DNA of 64,000 nucleotides from Limiplasma sp034927815 (GCA_034927815.1 JAYFPK010000008.1:1-64000); one strand, 5' to 3'; positions 49,862-58,191 are shown, counted from the stretch's first letter. A program made the numbers and translations. The notes: generated from the letters alone by a model not told the origin.

Positions 49862-50881
49862 TTAGAGATCCATGAGCACCTTCATCGTGGCTTCCCGGTT
49901 GGCATCGATGTAGTCATAGGCCTGCTGGTATTCCGCAAAGGCAAAATGCTTGGTTTGCAGCGGTTTCAGGTTGATTTTGCCGTGCCGCAGCAACTCGATG
50001 GCCGCCAGGTAATGCTCGTGCCGGTACATCATGGAGGTATTCAAATCCAATTCATGATCGTTGAGCACAGCCAAATCCACGTTTGCCATTTTGGCAAACA
50101 CCGCCACCAGAATAAGGGTGGAGCCCTTGCGCGCATGGGCAATGGCCTGCCCTATGGTGGTGTCGTTTCCCGCGCAATCATAAATCACGTCCGCCTTGTC
50201 CGGCCCGAAGGCCTCCAGCACAGCGCCGCCAAAATCCCGCGCCTTTGTGTTCACACACACGTCGACGCCGCATTGCTCCGCCAGCCGCAGCCGGTAATCG
50301 CTGGTATCGGTTATCAGCACCTTGCGCGCGCCCAGCCCCTTGGCCGTTTGCGCAACCAGATTGCCAATGGGCCCCGCGCCCAGTACCACGATGTCTTTCC
50401 CGGCCACGTCGCCCGCCTGCTGTACCGCGTGCACCGCCACCGCAAGGGGCTCCAGCATGGCCCCGTCGTCCAAATCCATGCCTTCAGGCAAAGGGGTGAT
50501 TTTGGCGCTGTCTACGCAAAAATACTCCGACGCCGCGCCCGTGGTTTGAAACCCCATCACTTTCAGCTCTTCGCACAGGTTGTATCTTCCATGGCGGCAA
50601 GGGTAGCATTGGCCGCATACCACCTGGGGCTCGATGGTCACGCTTTGGCCCGGGCGCAGGGCGGTCACCGCGCCGCCTACCCGCTCGATGATTCCCGACA
50701 CCTCATGCCCCTGGGTAACAGGATACTTGGTGAAGGGGTGCTGTCCATGCCACACATGGATGTCGGAGCCGCATATGCCGATCCGCTTGATACGGACAAG
50801 CACCTCGTTCTCCCCTACCTCCGGAATGGGTATTTCGCGAAAGGTCATGGTACGGGGGGCTGTTACCACCTGTTGAAGCAT
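49862..50881 (-). CDS. Zinc-dependent sugar-alcohol/threonine dehydrogenase-like enzyme
   Basis: A 339-residue medium-chain dehydrogenase. Start 50881 follows GAGGAGGAG. Catalytic zinc ligands are Cys37 (GICGSD) and His59-Glu60 (GHE). The structural zinc lobe is Cys89, 92, 95 and 103. NAD binding is at VLGAGPIGNLVAQ (about 165). It probably oxidises a polyol or sugar C-OH. It lies upstream of the binding protein gene by 165 bases. Confidence 0.92.
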   Translation of the reverse strand: MLQQVVTAPRTMTFREIPIPEVGENEVLVRIKRIGICGSDIHVWHGQHPFTKYPVTQGHEVSGIIERVGGAVTALRPGQSVTIEPQVVCGQCYPCRHGRYNLCEELKVMGFQTTGAASEYFCVDSAKITPLPEGMDLDDGAMLEPLAVAVHAVQQAGDVAGKDIVVLGAGPIGNLVAQTAKGLGARKVLITDTSDYRLRLAEQCGVDVCVNTKARDFGGAVLEAFGPDKADVIYDCAGNDTTIGQAIAHARKGSTLILVAVFAKMANVDLAVLNDHELDLNTSMMYRHEHYLAAIELLRHGKINLKPLQTKHFAFAEYQQAYDYIDANREATMKVLMDL

Positions 50882-51357
50882 TGCGCATTCTCCTCCTCTT
50901 TTGCCTGTTCCGGCGGCTTGCCGGACTGATTGATCCATTTTTTCTAAGAATTGCGAGCCAGCGCCCATGACGAAAGGGCAGTGCCTGGAGTGTCAAAGAT
51001 TTTTCCTGGCCGCCAAGGCGAGGGCGTGGGGGCGGCAAAGCCACCTCGCAAGCCGGGGGGATGAAGCCTGGCTGCCCCAAAGGCGGCAAAGCAGCCGGGC
51101 CGCACCGCCGCGAAACCGCGGAAAGGACTGGCGTGGGCCAGGTGGAACGAAGCATGGGACGCGGGAAAAGGAACCGCCCGGCGTGCGCGACCCGAAGGGA
51201 ATTGGGTGTGAATGGAGGCGGAAACAGTGGCGGGGGGTTTTACATGATTGCAAGGAAGAAAACCGCAGAATCGTGCCGTGACGCCCAGGTTATCTGACGA
51301 AGGCCGGTGGCGCAAACAAGCGCCGCAGGCTGCCGCCCTGGGTTCATTGGGGCTCCC
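50882..51357. other. Intergenic region with a possible dispersed repeat
   Basis: These 476 bases separate the dehydrogenase and FAD oxidoreductase genes. The only open frames lack ribosome binding sites and domains. A segment at 50984-51045 resembles 58367-58440. The AT-rich part (about 50937-50950) and the purine-rich body show no clear promoter. The dehydrogenase/ABC/sulfatase operon could start here. Confidence 0.45.
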
Positions 51358-52728
51358 TTAGGCATCCAGTTGCAAAATCGCGCCCTTTTTCAGCATTTTC
51401 TCCCGCACCTTCGCTACCTGTACCTCTTTGGGCAATTGCCCGTTTTGCACGCATAGGGCGGCCGCAATGCCGATGCCCTCCGAAGCCTGTATCAACGGAC
51501 CCATGACGCGCGCCGCCGCGTACACCGTGGAATCCACGGACAAGGTGCGGCCCGCCAGAAACAGGTTCTCCACATCCCTGGCGACGAAGCTGCCATAGGG
51601 CAGGCCGAAGGCGCGCTGCAGCTGCGTCAGGTCGATATGGTCCCCCGTCCCCGAATGAACGTCCACATTGTATCCGCACAGCGCAATGGTTTCCTCGTCT
51701 TGCTGGTAGGCATACATCTCCTTTGCGGTGAGCTGGCGGATGCCCGCAAAATGCCGCGTTTCCCGAATACCCAGCGTAGAGGAGATGTCGCTGACCGTTA
51801 CCTTTTCAAAGCCGGGCACATACTTGCGCAGGAATTGAATCTGCTCGTGCACCTGCTTGTATCCCTTCTCCATCCCTTTGGAAAGCTCAAAGGGGTCGGA
51901 GGCGTCTATGTTGATGATGCGGGAGGTGTTGTTCACCAGAAGCTCGGGGATTGAGGTTTTGATATAGATAAACTGATTGCGCGGGATGGTGAAATCCCCC
52001 GCGGCGCGCGCTTTGCGCACCGTTTCCGTCAGGCCGATGAGGCAGTGCCCAGGCGTATTGCGGAAAAAATCCACCGTATACCCCTCCGCGTATTCCTCCT
52101 TCACCCCGACCTCCGTGGGATTTTGATCCACCCAGTCGAAAAAGCGGTTCAGGTCAAAATTGGTCATGGTGAACACCAGCGTGGCAGGCTGCATCACACC
52201 AGTGCCCTCCTGTCCCTGGGTATAGCGGCATCCCGCCAGGTAGGCCATATCCCCGTCGCCCGTGCCGTCCACGAACACCTTGCCCTTGATGCGGATATCC
52301 GTACACTTCCCATAGACCGTTACTTGGCGGATGTGGCCGCGCTCCACCTGCACGTCCGTTACGTCGCAGTTAAAAAGGATGTCCACGCCGGCTTCCTCAC
52401 ACATCTCCACCGCCAGAATCTTGAACATCTGCGCCGAAATGGGCGACATGGAATTATGAACCGGGCACCGGAAATGCCCCATGGCGCCGCCCATTTTCTC
52501 CAGGCGCTCATTGATTTCCTGGGGCAATCCGCCCAGGCAGCGGTTTCCTTGCTTATCCAGGTAGCCTAAAATGGTAAGGCCTGACGCGGCGCAGCCGCCC
52601 AGTACGCCTGTGCGCTCTACCAGTATGGTTTTCGCCCCTTCCCGGGCAGCGGCAATCGCCGCGCTCAACCCGCCGGCCCCGCCGCCAATCACGACGACAT
52701 CATACTCCAGTTCCTTCAGCCTGTGCAT
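51358..52728 (-). CDS. FAD-dependent oxidoreductase (FAD_oxidored family)
   Basis: A 456-residue flavoprotein. The dinucleotide-binding motif is VVVIGGGAGGLSAAIAAAREG (about 10-30). A second FAD contact is VFVDGTGDGDMAYLAG. NLFLAGRTLSVDSTVYAAARVMGPLIQ at the C-terminus is typical of the family found in polysaccharide and sialic or uronic acid loci. It has no signal peptide. It is followed upstream by the HAD gene at an 18-base gap. It probably oxidises an imported sugar derivative, but the reaction is unknown. Confidence 0.9.
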   Translation of the reverse strand: MHRLKELEYDVVVIGGGAGGLSAAIAAAREGAKTILVERTGVLGGCAASGLTILGYLDKQGNRCLGGLPQEINERLEKMGGAMGHFRCPVHNSMSPISAQMFKILAVEMCEEAGVDILFNCDVTDVQVERGHIRQVTVYGKCTDIRIKGKVFVDGTGDGDMAYLAGCRYTQGQEGTGVMQPATLVFTMTNFDLNRFFDWVDQNPTEVGVKEEYAEGYTVDFFRNTPGHCLIGLTETVRKARAAGDFTIPRNQFIYIKTSIPELLVNNTSRIINIDASDPFELSKGMEKGYKQVHEQIQFLRKYVPGFEKVTVSDISSTLGIRETRHFAGIRQLTAKEMYAYQQDEETIALCGYNVDVHSGTGDHIDLTQLQRAFGLPYGSFVARDVENLFLAGRTLSVDSTVYAAARVMGPLIQASEGIGIAAALCVQNGQLPKEVQVAKVREKMLKKGAILQLDA

Positions 52729-52746
52729 AGTTTCATCTCCTCTTTT

Positions 52747-53424
52747 CTATTGGGTCAACGCTTCTACCAGCCTGATCAGCGACGGCGCGGCATAGCGCGC
52801 CTTTGTGGAAACCGGCCGCTTTTTTCCATAATGCAGCAGGGCGCTGTCCAGGCCTGCGGCGCAAGCCCCGGCAATATCCGCTTCCTCGTCATCCCCTACC
52901 ATGAGGGCTTCCTTCCCCTGTGCTATGCCCGCGGCTGCCAACGCCTGCCGGAAAAAGCGCTTTTGAGGCTTCAACACCCCTATTTCCGAGGAAAAGAAGC
53001 ACTCCTCAAAGCTTCCCCCAATCCCCGCAAGGGCCAGCCTTCTCCGCTGTACGCTCCCCTCTCCGTTGGACGCCACAAAGAGCGTTACCCCCGCTTTGCG
53101 CAAGCGCGCAAGCGCTTCTTTCGTATCCGGGTACAGGCGGCATGCGGCGGCCAGCTGCTCTTCGTACATCCCGCCCAGGGATTCCGGGTCTCCCTGGAGG
53201 CGGCACTGGGTCAACAGGCGTTCAAAGCATACCCGGCGCAACGCCTGCCGCCGCATTTCCCCCGCGGCGACCTGCCGCCAGCATTGCGCGTTTATCTCCC
53301 GGTAGCGCTCCACAAACCCGGGGGTTGCCTTCGCCCCGAACATGGCCTGCAGAATCTCCGCTTCGGACCCTTGCGTGTCCAAGAGGGTATTGTCCATATC
53401 CAGAAACACAAACCGATACTCCAT
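52747..53424 (-). CDS. HAD-superfamily hydrolase (YjjG-like)
   Basis: A 225-residue phosphatase. Motif I is VFLDMDNTLLDTQGSE (Asp11, Asp13 region). Motif II is FVASNGE, motif III the Lys of GVLKPQKRFF, motif IV VGDDEEADIAGA. The helical cap lies between about 16 and 90. DxDNTLLD suits the YjjG/L-2-haloacid dehalogenase branch, often nucleotide or sugar phosphate phosphatases. Start and upstream stop are one base apart, so it is coupled to the phosphodiesterase gene. Confidence 0.87.
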   Translation of the reverse strand: MEYRFVFLDMDNTLLDTQGSEAEILQAMFGAKATPGFVERYREINAQCWRQVAAGEMRRQALRRVCFERLLTQCRLQGDPESLGGMYEEQLAAACRLYPDTKEALARLRKAGVTLFVASNGEGSVQRRRLALAGIGGSFEECFFSSEIGVLKPQKRFFRQALAAAGIAQGKEALMVGDDEEADIAGACAAGLDSALLHYGKKRPVSTKARYAAPSLIRLVEALTQ

Positions 53425-53425
53425 A

Positions 53426-54148
53426 TCATTCCGCCTCTACATGGGTCAGCCGGTTGGTGGGCAGGTAGTCCAGCCCGATGCGTTTCATCCACATGGCCGT
53501 TTGCCAGCTATCCGCCGCCCGGAAGCAGACCCGCACCCCCTCCTTGTGCACCCTGTCTACTAAGCCAGGGGGAACCTGGCGCTCCTCATGAATATCGAAG
53601 CTCATACCGCTGTTGCCCCAGCTTGCCAGCGTTTCCAAATGCTCCAGGTTGCTAAGGATATGGTGAATAAAAACGTTTTGGTTTCTCTGCCGCGCTTCGG
53701 ATAGATGCTCCAGCGACAGGGAAGAAAGCACAATTTGCTCCACAGGCAAATGCTTCAAGGCTTCCCGCAAAACCTGCTCCACCCCGTCAAACTTGGTCTC
53801 CAGGAAAGCAACCGCGTGGTATTTTGCACAGATTTCCAGGTATTCCGCCAGAAGCGGCATGCGCATCTCCGCGTCCGAAAAGCAGGCGGTTGCGCCGCTT
53901 TTTCGGATGCGCATATGCCGCAGCTCCTCCAACGTCAAGGCGTCCACCGCGCCGCTTCCCTCATACTGCCCTTCCACCCTTTCCTCATGGAGGCATACCA
54001 GGGACCCATCCTTGGTGCGCCGCACATCCGTCTCTATCGCCCAAAGGCCCAGGCGTCCCGCATAGGCAAACCCCGGCAGGGAATTCTCCGGCGCAAGGGG
54101 CGTAAATCCCCTGTGGCCGATTAACCGTGTGCAGCATCTGGAAAACAT
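53426..54148 (-). CDS. Glycerophosphodiester phosphodiesterase
   Basis: A 240-residue GDPD-family TIM barrel. The start at 54148 follows GAGGG. Key residues are visible: IGHRGFTPLAPENS (catalytic His/Arg and Glu/Asn), AIETDVRRTKDGSLVCLHE (metal-binding Glu/Asp and second His) and FLETKFDG. GDPD enzymes split glycerophosphodiesters into glycerol-3-phosphate and an alcohol. No signal peptide, so cytoplasmic. The gene heads the GDPD/HAD/FAD group and has a LacI-type palindrome just upstream. Confidence 0.9.
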   Translation of the reverse strand: MFSRCCTRLIGHRGFTPLAPENSLPGFAYAGRLGLWAIETDVRRTKDGSLVCLHEERVEGQYEGSGAVDALTLEELRHMRIRKSGATACFSDAEMRMPLLAEYLEICAKYHAVAFLETKFDGVEQVLREALKHLPVEQIVLSSLSLEHLSEARQRNQNVFIHHILSNLEHLETLASWGNSGMSFDIHEERQVPPGLVDRVHKEGVRVCFRAADSWQTAMWMKRIGLDYLPTNRLTHVEAE

Positions 54149-54172
54149 AGCATCCCTCAAGTCCCGTTATTA

Positions 54173-54180
54173 AAACGTTT
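54173..54180. promoter_or_regulatory. LacI operator upstream of the GDPD gene
   Basis: Core AAACGTTT, 25 bases before the GDPD start. Read leftward it sits in AATCGAAACGTTTTA, identical over 15 bases to the site at 55312-55319. Confidence 0.75.
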
Positions 54181-54210
54181 CGATTTTTGTGGAAATGAAA
54201 AAACCTGCCG

Positions 54211-55239
54211 CTATTCCCACCGTCTCACGGATTCCCGAACCACCAGCTTTGGCTCCAGCAGCACCAGCTGATGCGGCGCGTCGGGTTCGGCGATTCTCCC
54301 CAGCAGCATTTTGCAGGCCCTCTTGCCCAATTCGTGCTTCTGGGCGCTTACCGTCGTCAGGGGCGGCAGCGCGTACTCCGCCAAAATACCATCCTCAAAC
54401 CCCACAACAGAAATATCGCGCGGGCAATACAGGCTCCGCTCGCTCAAATAGCGCAGCGCACCCAAGGCAATGCAATCCACAGCGGCAATCAACGCCTTGG
54501 GCCCAATGCCCTTTTCCACCAGGCCGCGCATGGCAGTATAGCCGCCGTAGCCGGAAAAATTGCTCTTGCTGACCAGCGCTTCATTAAAGGGAAGCCCCGC
54601 CTTCTGAAGCCCTTCCCGGTAGCCTTGCAGCTTTTGCGCGGAGGTCTGGCTGGTGTCCGGGCCGTTGATAAACGCAATTTCGCGGTGTCCCATCTCCACC
54701 AGATATTCCACAGCCATGCGGATGGCCGCGCGATAAGAGGTGTCCACACAGTCCAGCATCGCGCTGCGCGAACCCACCAACACCGTTGGAATAGCGCTCC
54801 GGGCGATCATCTCCGGCAGCTTTTCATTGATAATGCCCCCCACCATCAGCACGCCGTCCACCTTCCCCTGCTGAAACATAGGCGGTAGCTCACTTTTGTC
54901 AGTGTAGGTTTCCGACCAGTCCACCATCAAGCTGTACCCGGCGGTAAAGGAGCCCTGTTCGATACTTTTCAGCATTTCGGCCAAGTAGGTATCCACCGTG
55001 CTGTCAAAACCGTATGCGCTGTCGCTGATGTCGTCGGTGCAACGCACAACCCCAATGACGAGGTTCTTTTTGGTCACCAGCGAGCGCGCGTTGGGATTGG
55101 GGGTATAGGAAAGCTTCCGCGCGGCGGCCACAACCCGCCTGCGGGTTTCTTCTTTCACCGCCTTGCTTCCGTTCAGCGCCAAGGACACCGTGCTGATGGA
55201 GACCCCGGCTTCCTTTGCCACATTCTTGATGGTGGACAT
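54211..55239 (-). CDS. LacI-family transcription regulator
   Basis: A 342-residue repressor. The start at 55239 follows AAAGGAGG. The helix-turn-helix is residues 3-25 (TIKNVAKEAGVSISTVSLAL), followed by the hinge SYTPNPNARSL. The sensor domain has GVVRCTDD, MVGGI, ISVVGFEDGILAEYALPPLTTV and a normal C-terminus. It lies immediately upstream of the GDPD/HAD/FAD genes and further ABC/sulfatase genes on the same strand. Two palindromes in its own leader and one before GDPD imply autoregulation plus operon control. Confidence 0.94.
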   Translation of the reverse strand: MSTIKNVAKEAGVSISTVSLALNGSKAVKEETRRRVVAAARKLSYTPNPNARSLVTKKNLVIGVVRCTDDISDSAYGFDSTVDTYLAEMLKSIEQGSFTAGYSLMVDWSETYTDKSELPPMFQQGKVDGVLMVGGIINEKLPEMIARSAIPTVLVGSRSAMLDCVDTSYRAAIRMAVEYLVEMGHREIAFINGPDTSQTSAQKLQGYREGLQKAGLPFNEALVSKSNFSGYGGYTAMRGLVEKGIGPKALIAAVDCIALGALRYLSERSLYCPRDISVVGFEDGILAEYALPPLTTVSAQKHELGKRACKMLLGRIAEPDAPHQLVLLEPKLVVRESVRRWE

Positions 55240-55278
55240 TTCCGCAGGCCTCCTTTCCACCATGCACCCTGGCAATAA

Positions 55279-55319
55279 AAACGTTTTAATTAAAGTCCAA
55301 AAAAATAATCGAAACGTTT
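55279..55319. promoter_or_regulatory. Two LacI operators in the lacI leader
   Basis: AAACGTTT cores at 55279-55286 and 55312-55319 are centred 33 bp apart, close to three helical turns. The first is extended as AAAACGTTTT; the second matches the GDPD site. Confidence 0.75.
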
Positions 55320-55332
55320 TATGTTTGGTGAG

Positions 55333-55361
55333 ATTATATGCCGGTCATTTCATTTTGTCAA
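55333..55361 (-). promoter_or_regulatory. Consensus sigma-A promoter of lacI
   Basis: Minus strand: TTGACA (55361-55356), 17-bp spacer, TATAAT (55338-55333). Both operators lie just downstream. Confidence 0.9.
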
Positions 55362-55662
55362 CCTATTTTTGTACAGAACCCGCGAAATATGCCTGTACGG
55401 TTTGCGGGACGTTAGGATCGTGATTTTATCCGTTATGTGTTTGGGTATCCTTGCTTGTATGGTGTGGCTCCAACATTTCAGGGATACTTGCCGGGCAAGC
55501 CGAAAGCGGAAAATAAAATGGGGAGAGTGTTTGGTGTTGTATTGGTGAAGGAATGGATGTTGTTCCGGAGGGGGAGGGGCTACGATCAATTTATGTGATG
55601 AGCAGTGTGACCAATACGACAGAATTTTACAGAATTTCATGGCATCTTCAGGAAAACATGAA

Positions 55663-55697
55663 AAACAAACCCCTTGAAAACGCTATGTTTCAAGGGA
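55663..55697 (-). terminator. Terminator behind the tRNA remnant
   Basis: Minus strand: CCCTTGAAA pairs with TTTCAAGGG (about 55696-55671), followed by GTTTGTTTTTC. The position right after the tRNA CCA end suits a former tRNA transcription unit. Confidence 0.75.
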
Positions 55698-55702
55698 TTT
55701 TC

Positions 55703-55730
55703 TGGTGAGCCCGGCGGGATTCGAACCCAC
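55703..55730 (-). tRNA. 3' fragment of a tRNA gene (T-arm, acceptor 3' strand, CCA)
   Basis: Minus strand reads GTGGG-TTCGAAT-CCCGC (T-arm), then CGGGCTC, A and CCA. The matching acceptor 5' strand (GAGCCCG) and a D-arm are not found within ~150 bases upstream. Such bare tRNA 3' ends are the usual scar of integration by tyrosine recombinases. The amino acid identity cannot be given. Confidence 0.75.
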
Positions 55731-56134
55731 GGCCTTTTGATTCGCACTAGCACAAATACCATTCTTCAACGGTTTGCGCCGTTCTGTCTCGATACGCAAA
55801 CTCCTTTATGTATAACGGTTATTTTGCGTTGTGTGTTCCAACCTTACCTCCCGTTTCGTACTCTCTGTAACAGGGTGGCGGACGCCAATAGTGGTCTCCG
55901 GAACACACCAAAGAGTGACACAGGAAGGACCGACGTTCCTACTGCTCTCTGGCATACCCGCCCATACCCGCCCCGGCGCGTTGGCTGCTTTTTATCGCCG
56001 CCCTATCCTCCGCGCCGAGAAAACAGCGCCTTGATAACCCAATTTCACTCCGTTGGCGCATTGGACATTCCGCATTGTCCTTGAAACACCTACACTTTCG
56101 TTGGCCTTGCCGCTATATGCGATCAGGGCATATG

Positions 56135-56164
56135 GTTGCCATGGCAACTATATTGTGCTATAAT
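56135..56164 (+). promoter_or_regulatory. MarR-cassette promoter with overlapping palindrome
   Basis: TTGCCA (56136-56141), 17-bp spacer, TATAAT (56159-56164). GTTGCCATGGCAAC (56135-56148), a perfect 14-bp palindrome, covers the -35, as expected for MarR autorepression. Confidence 0.8.
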
Positions 56165-56193
56165 TGCGCACAAAGAAAGGTGGTATCCGCACC

Positions 56194-56628
56194 ATGTTAT
56201 CCATTCGGCGCATTTGGCTGGATATGAAGGGGATTTTACGTTCGTCCCGACAGCTGATCAATGCGGACCTTGGGCCGCTTGGACTGTCCGGTGCAGAGGG
56301 CGATATTCTCTTTCACCTTTTCACAGGCAGCAACGGCTTTCAGCAGGAGCGGCTCGCGGAACAGCTGGACATTGGAAAGGCTTCTATTTCCCGGGTGATC
56401 GGCGCGTTGGAAGCAAAGGGCTATGTGGAACGGACGCGGCAGCAGGAGGATAAACGGGCGTACAGCGTTTCCTTGACCCGCAAAGGCCTCTTACTCGGCC
56501 CTGAAATTCAAAGTGTTTATGAGCGGCTTTATGCCCGTGTGCGGTCCGGAATCAGTGACGGAGACCTTCTCCAAATCAAAGAACTGCTCTGTCGCGTCGC
56601 GGCCAATCTACAATCCGAAGGAGAATAA
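56194..56628 (+). CDS. MarR-family transcription regulator
   Basis: A 144-residue regulator. The start at 56194 follows AAAGGTGG. The winged helix-turn-helix lies at about 30-95 (GLSGAEGDILFHLF, LAEQLDIGKASISRVIGALEAKGYVERTRQQEDKRA read in part, with the DxR wing as EDKRAY). Terminal helices form the dimer interface. It heads a rightward cassette and is nearly contiguous with the next gene. The ligand is unknown; MarR proteins often sense phenolic or toxic compounds. Confidence 0.93.
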   Translation: MLSIRRIWLDMKGILRSSRQLINADLGPLGLSGAEGDILFHLFTGSNGFQQERLAEQLDIGKASISRVIGALEAKGYVERTRQQEDKRAYSVSLTRKGLLLGPEIQSVYERLYARVRSGISDGDLLQIKELLCRVAANLQSEGE

Positions 56629-56630
56629 GA

Positions 56631-57344
56631 GTGCTTGCATTTCTGGCGAGATTTGGAATTCTGCTTGGCTATTTCGTGCTCTGTGCGGTATCGGCGCTCA
56701 TTTTGCGCCGATTGGTCACGATGCCCAAGGAGATCTTTCGCAAAACCTTGCACATCATTTTGCTTGGGTCTATTCTTGTATTGACCCACAATTTCCCTAC
56801 ATGGCAAGAGGCGGCTGCCGCCTCCCTCGCGTTCGCCGCAATCGTATTCCCGATTCTCACGCTCGTGGAGCACATACCGGGCTATTCAGAGCTGCTCACC
56901 GAGCGCAAACACGGGGAAATCAAAAACAGCCTGATCGTGGTCTTTGTCATGTTCACGGCGCTGATCTGCGTCTGTTGGGGATGGCTGGGGGAGAAGTATC
57001 TGGTGGTCGCGTCGGTGCTGGCTTGGGGGCTGGGGGATGCGGCGGCGGCCTTGGTCGGGAAGAGATTTGGCCGGCATGCCATTGAAGGACCGCTGGTTGA
57101 AGGACGCAAGAGCCTTGAGGGGACGCTTGCGATGTTTCTGGTGTCATTTCTGACGGTACTTGCCATCCTGATTGTCCACCGCCCGATGCCTTGGTATGGA
57201 TATGCCCCCATTTCGGCGATCACTGCCGCGGTATGCGCGGTTGTGGAGCTCTATACGAAGAACGGCATGGATACCTTGACCTGTCCTTTCGCGGCGGCGG
57301 CGGTCCTGATTCCGCTGACGCATTGCGTGGGGGTGATGGGATGA
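56631..57344 (+). CDS. Dolichol/phytol kinase-like membrane protein
   Basis: A 237-residue protein starting at GTG 56631, three bases from the MarR stop, with GAAGGAG upstream. It has about seven hydrophobic helices. The CTP-transferase/kinase signature appears as GLGDAAAALVGKRFGRH and EGRKSLEGTLAMF, typical of the phosphatidate cytidylyltransferase/phytol kinase family (PF01148-like). It may phosphorylate a prenyl alcohol or make a CDP-activated lipid. It overlaps the next gene by four bases (ATGA). Confidence 0.85.
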   Translation: MLAFLARFGILLGYFVLCAVSALILRRLVTMPKEIFRKTLHIILLGSILVLTHNFPTWQEAAAASLAFAAIVFPILTLVEHIPGYSELLTERKHGEIKNSLIVVFVMFTALICVCWGWLGEKYLVVASVLAWGLGDAAAALVGKRFGRHAIEGPLVEGRKSLEGTLAMFLVSFLTVLAILIVHRPMPWYGYAPISAITAAVCAVVELYTKNGMDTLTCPFAAAAVLIPLTHCVGVMG

Positions 57345-57982
57345 AGCGCGAAGCGGGGGAGCGGACGCTCCTCACCTCCGTGGTGCTGAGTTCGCCTGGC
57401 CCCATCGTCGTGGGTGCAGGTCTTTTTCTTGGCCGCTCGTCCACCCAGATCGCGGACTTCATCCGGCGCACGGCGGAACTGGCGGCGATTGTGGTCTCTT
57501 GGATCGTGTTTCGCCTGCTCCATAAAGATGGCGGGCCGGAAGCCGAACGCAAAAGCAGGTTGGAAAAGACCGCGAATTCATGCGTCGGCGCGGCTATGTG
57601 CCTGTCCGGCGTGGCCATGCTGTTGATCGCGCTGTTTTCCAGCCACAGCGACAAGGGGAATGTGATTCCAGGCCTTGTCATCGCGCTGCTGGGCGTTACC
57701 ACAAACACATGGTTCTGGCTGCGCTACCGCAAGCTCAACCTTCAAAAGCCGGACGCGATCCTCGCGGTGCAAAGCAAGCTCTACCGGGCAAAGTCGCTTG
57801 TGGACGCCTGCGTCACCGTGGCGCTCACGGTGATCGCCCTTGCGCCGGGCACCCCGGCGGCCCGGTATTTTGATGTGATCGGCTCCATTGCCGTCGCCAT
57901 CTATCTGACCGCAAGCGGAGCCGTTACGCTGCGCGCCACAGCAAAGGAAGCGGCTGCTACCCGCCCCGAGGAAGGCCGGTGA
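57341..57982 (+). CDS. CDF-like integral membrane protein
   Basis: A 213-residue protein with five or six membrane helices. Start 57341 overlaps the upstream stop. The helix order and conserved Asp positions (STQIADFIRRTAELAAIV, LVDACVTVALTVIAL, YFDVIGSIAVAIYL) resemble the transmembrane part of cation diffusion facilitators, but the cytoplasmic C-terminal domain is missing. The exact family is uncertain. The second half is duplicated in decayed form at 44096-44491. Confidence 0.7.
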   Translation: MKREAGERTLLTSVVLSSPGPIVVGAGLFLGRSSTQIADFIRRTAELAAIVVSWIVFRLLHKDGGPEAERKSRLEKTANSCVGAAMCLSGVAMLLIALFSSHSDKGNVIPGLVIALLGVTTNTWFWLRYRKLNLQKPDAILAVQSKLYRAKSLVDACVTVALTVIALAPGTPAARYFDVIGSIAVAIYLTASGAVTLRATAKEAAATRPEEGR

Positions 57983-58191
57983 AGGGCTTATTTCCCTGCC
58001 GTCAGGCAACGCGCCTTGGCGTCAATATACGAAAGAGTGTGAACTGCCGGATGCGCCAAAAGATTGCATTGATCATTGGCGCAAACTCCGGCATCGGCCA
58101 GGCAACGGCAATCGCCCTCCCGAAAAAGGGCATGCTTGCGGTCATGCTATGCAGAAACAGAAAGCGCGGCGAGGCCGCCATGGCCGAAATC
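57587..58191 (+). repeat. Right copy of the ~0.6-kb direct repeat
   Basis: Aligns with 44096-44706 in the same orientation. This copy lies inside intact coding sequence, so it is the likely parental copy. Confidence 0.85.

Larger units (their letters stand above)
55240..56193. other. Intergenic region with lacI control, tRNA remnant and MarR control
   Basis: These 954 bases contain two LacI operators and a consensus promoter (55279-55361), a stretch with no recognised feature (55370-55660), a terminator and tRNA 3' end (55671-55730), a block (55860-56090) whose open frames read like the spurious peptides often annotated beside tRNA-type sites in gut Clostridia, and the MarR promoter (56135-56164). 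Confidence 0.6.

Noticed and set aside
50967..51281. 104-codon frame in the gap between the FAD oxidoreductase and dehydrogenase genes
   Set aside because: Arg/Gly-rich low-complexity peptide, opposite to all neighbours, without a ribosome binding site.
55321..55640. Short frames on both strands between lacI and the tRNA remnant
   Set aside because: They overlap the lacI promoter or lack ribosome binding sites and family features.
55674..56084. 136-codon frame containing PGGIRTHGLLIRTS
   Set aside because: It reads through the antisense of the tRNA 3' end. Such peptides are typical artefacts of tRNA-type sequences; there is no ribosome binding site.
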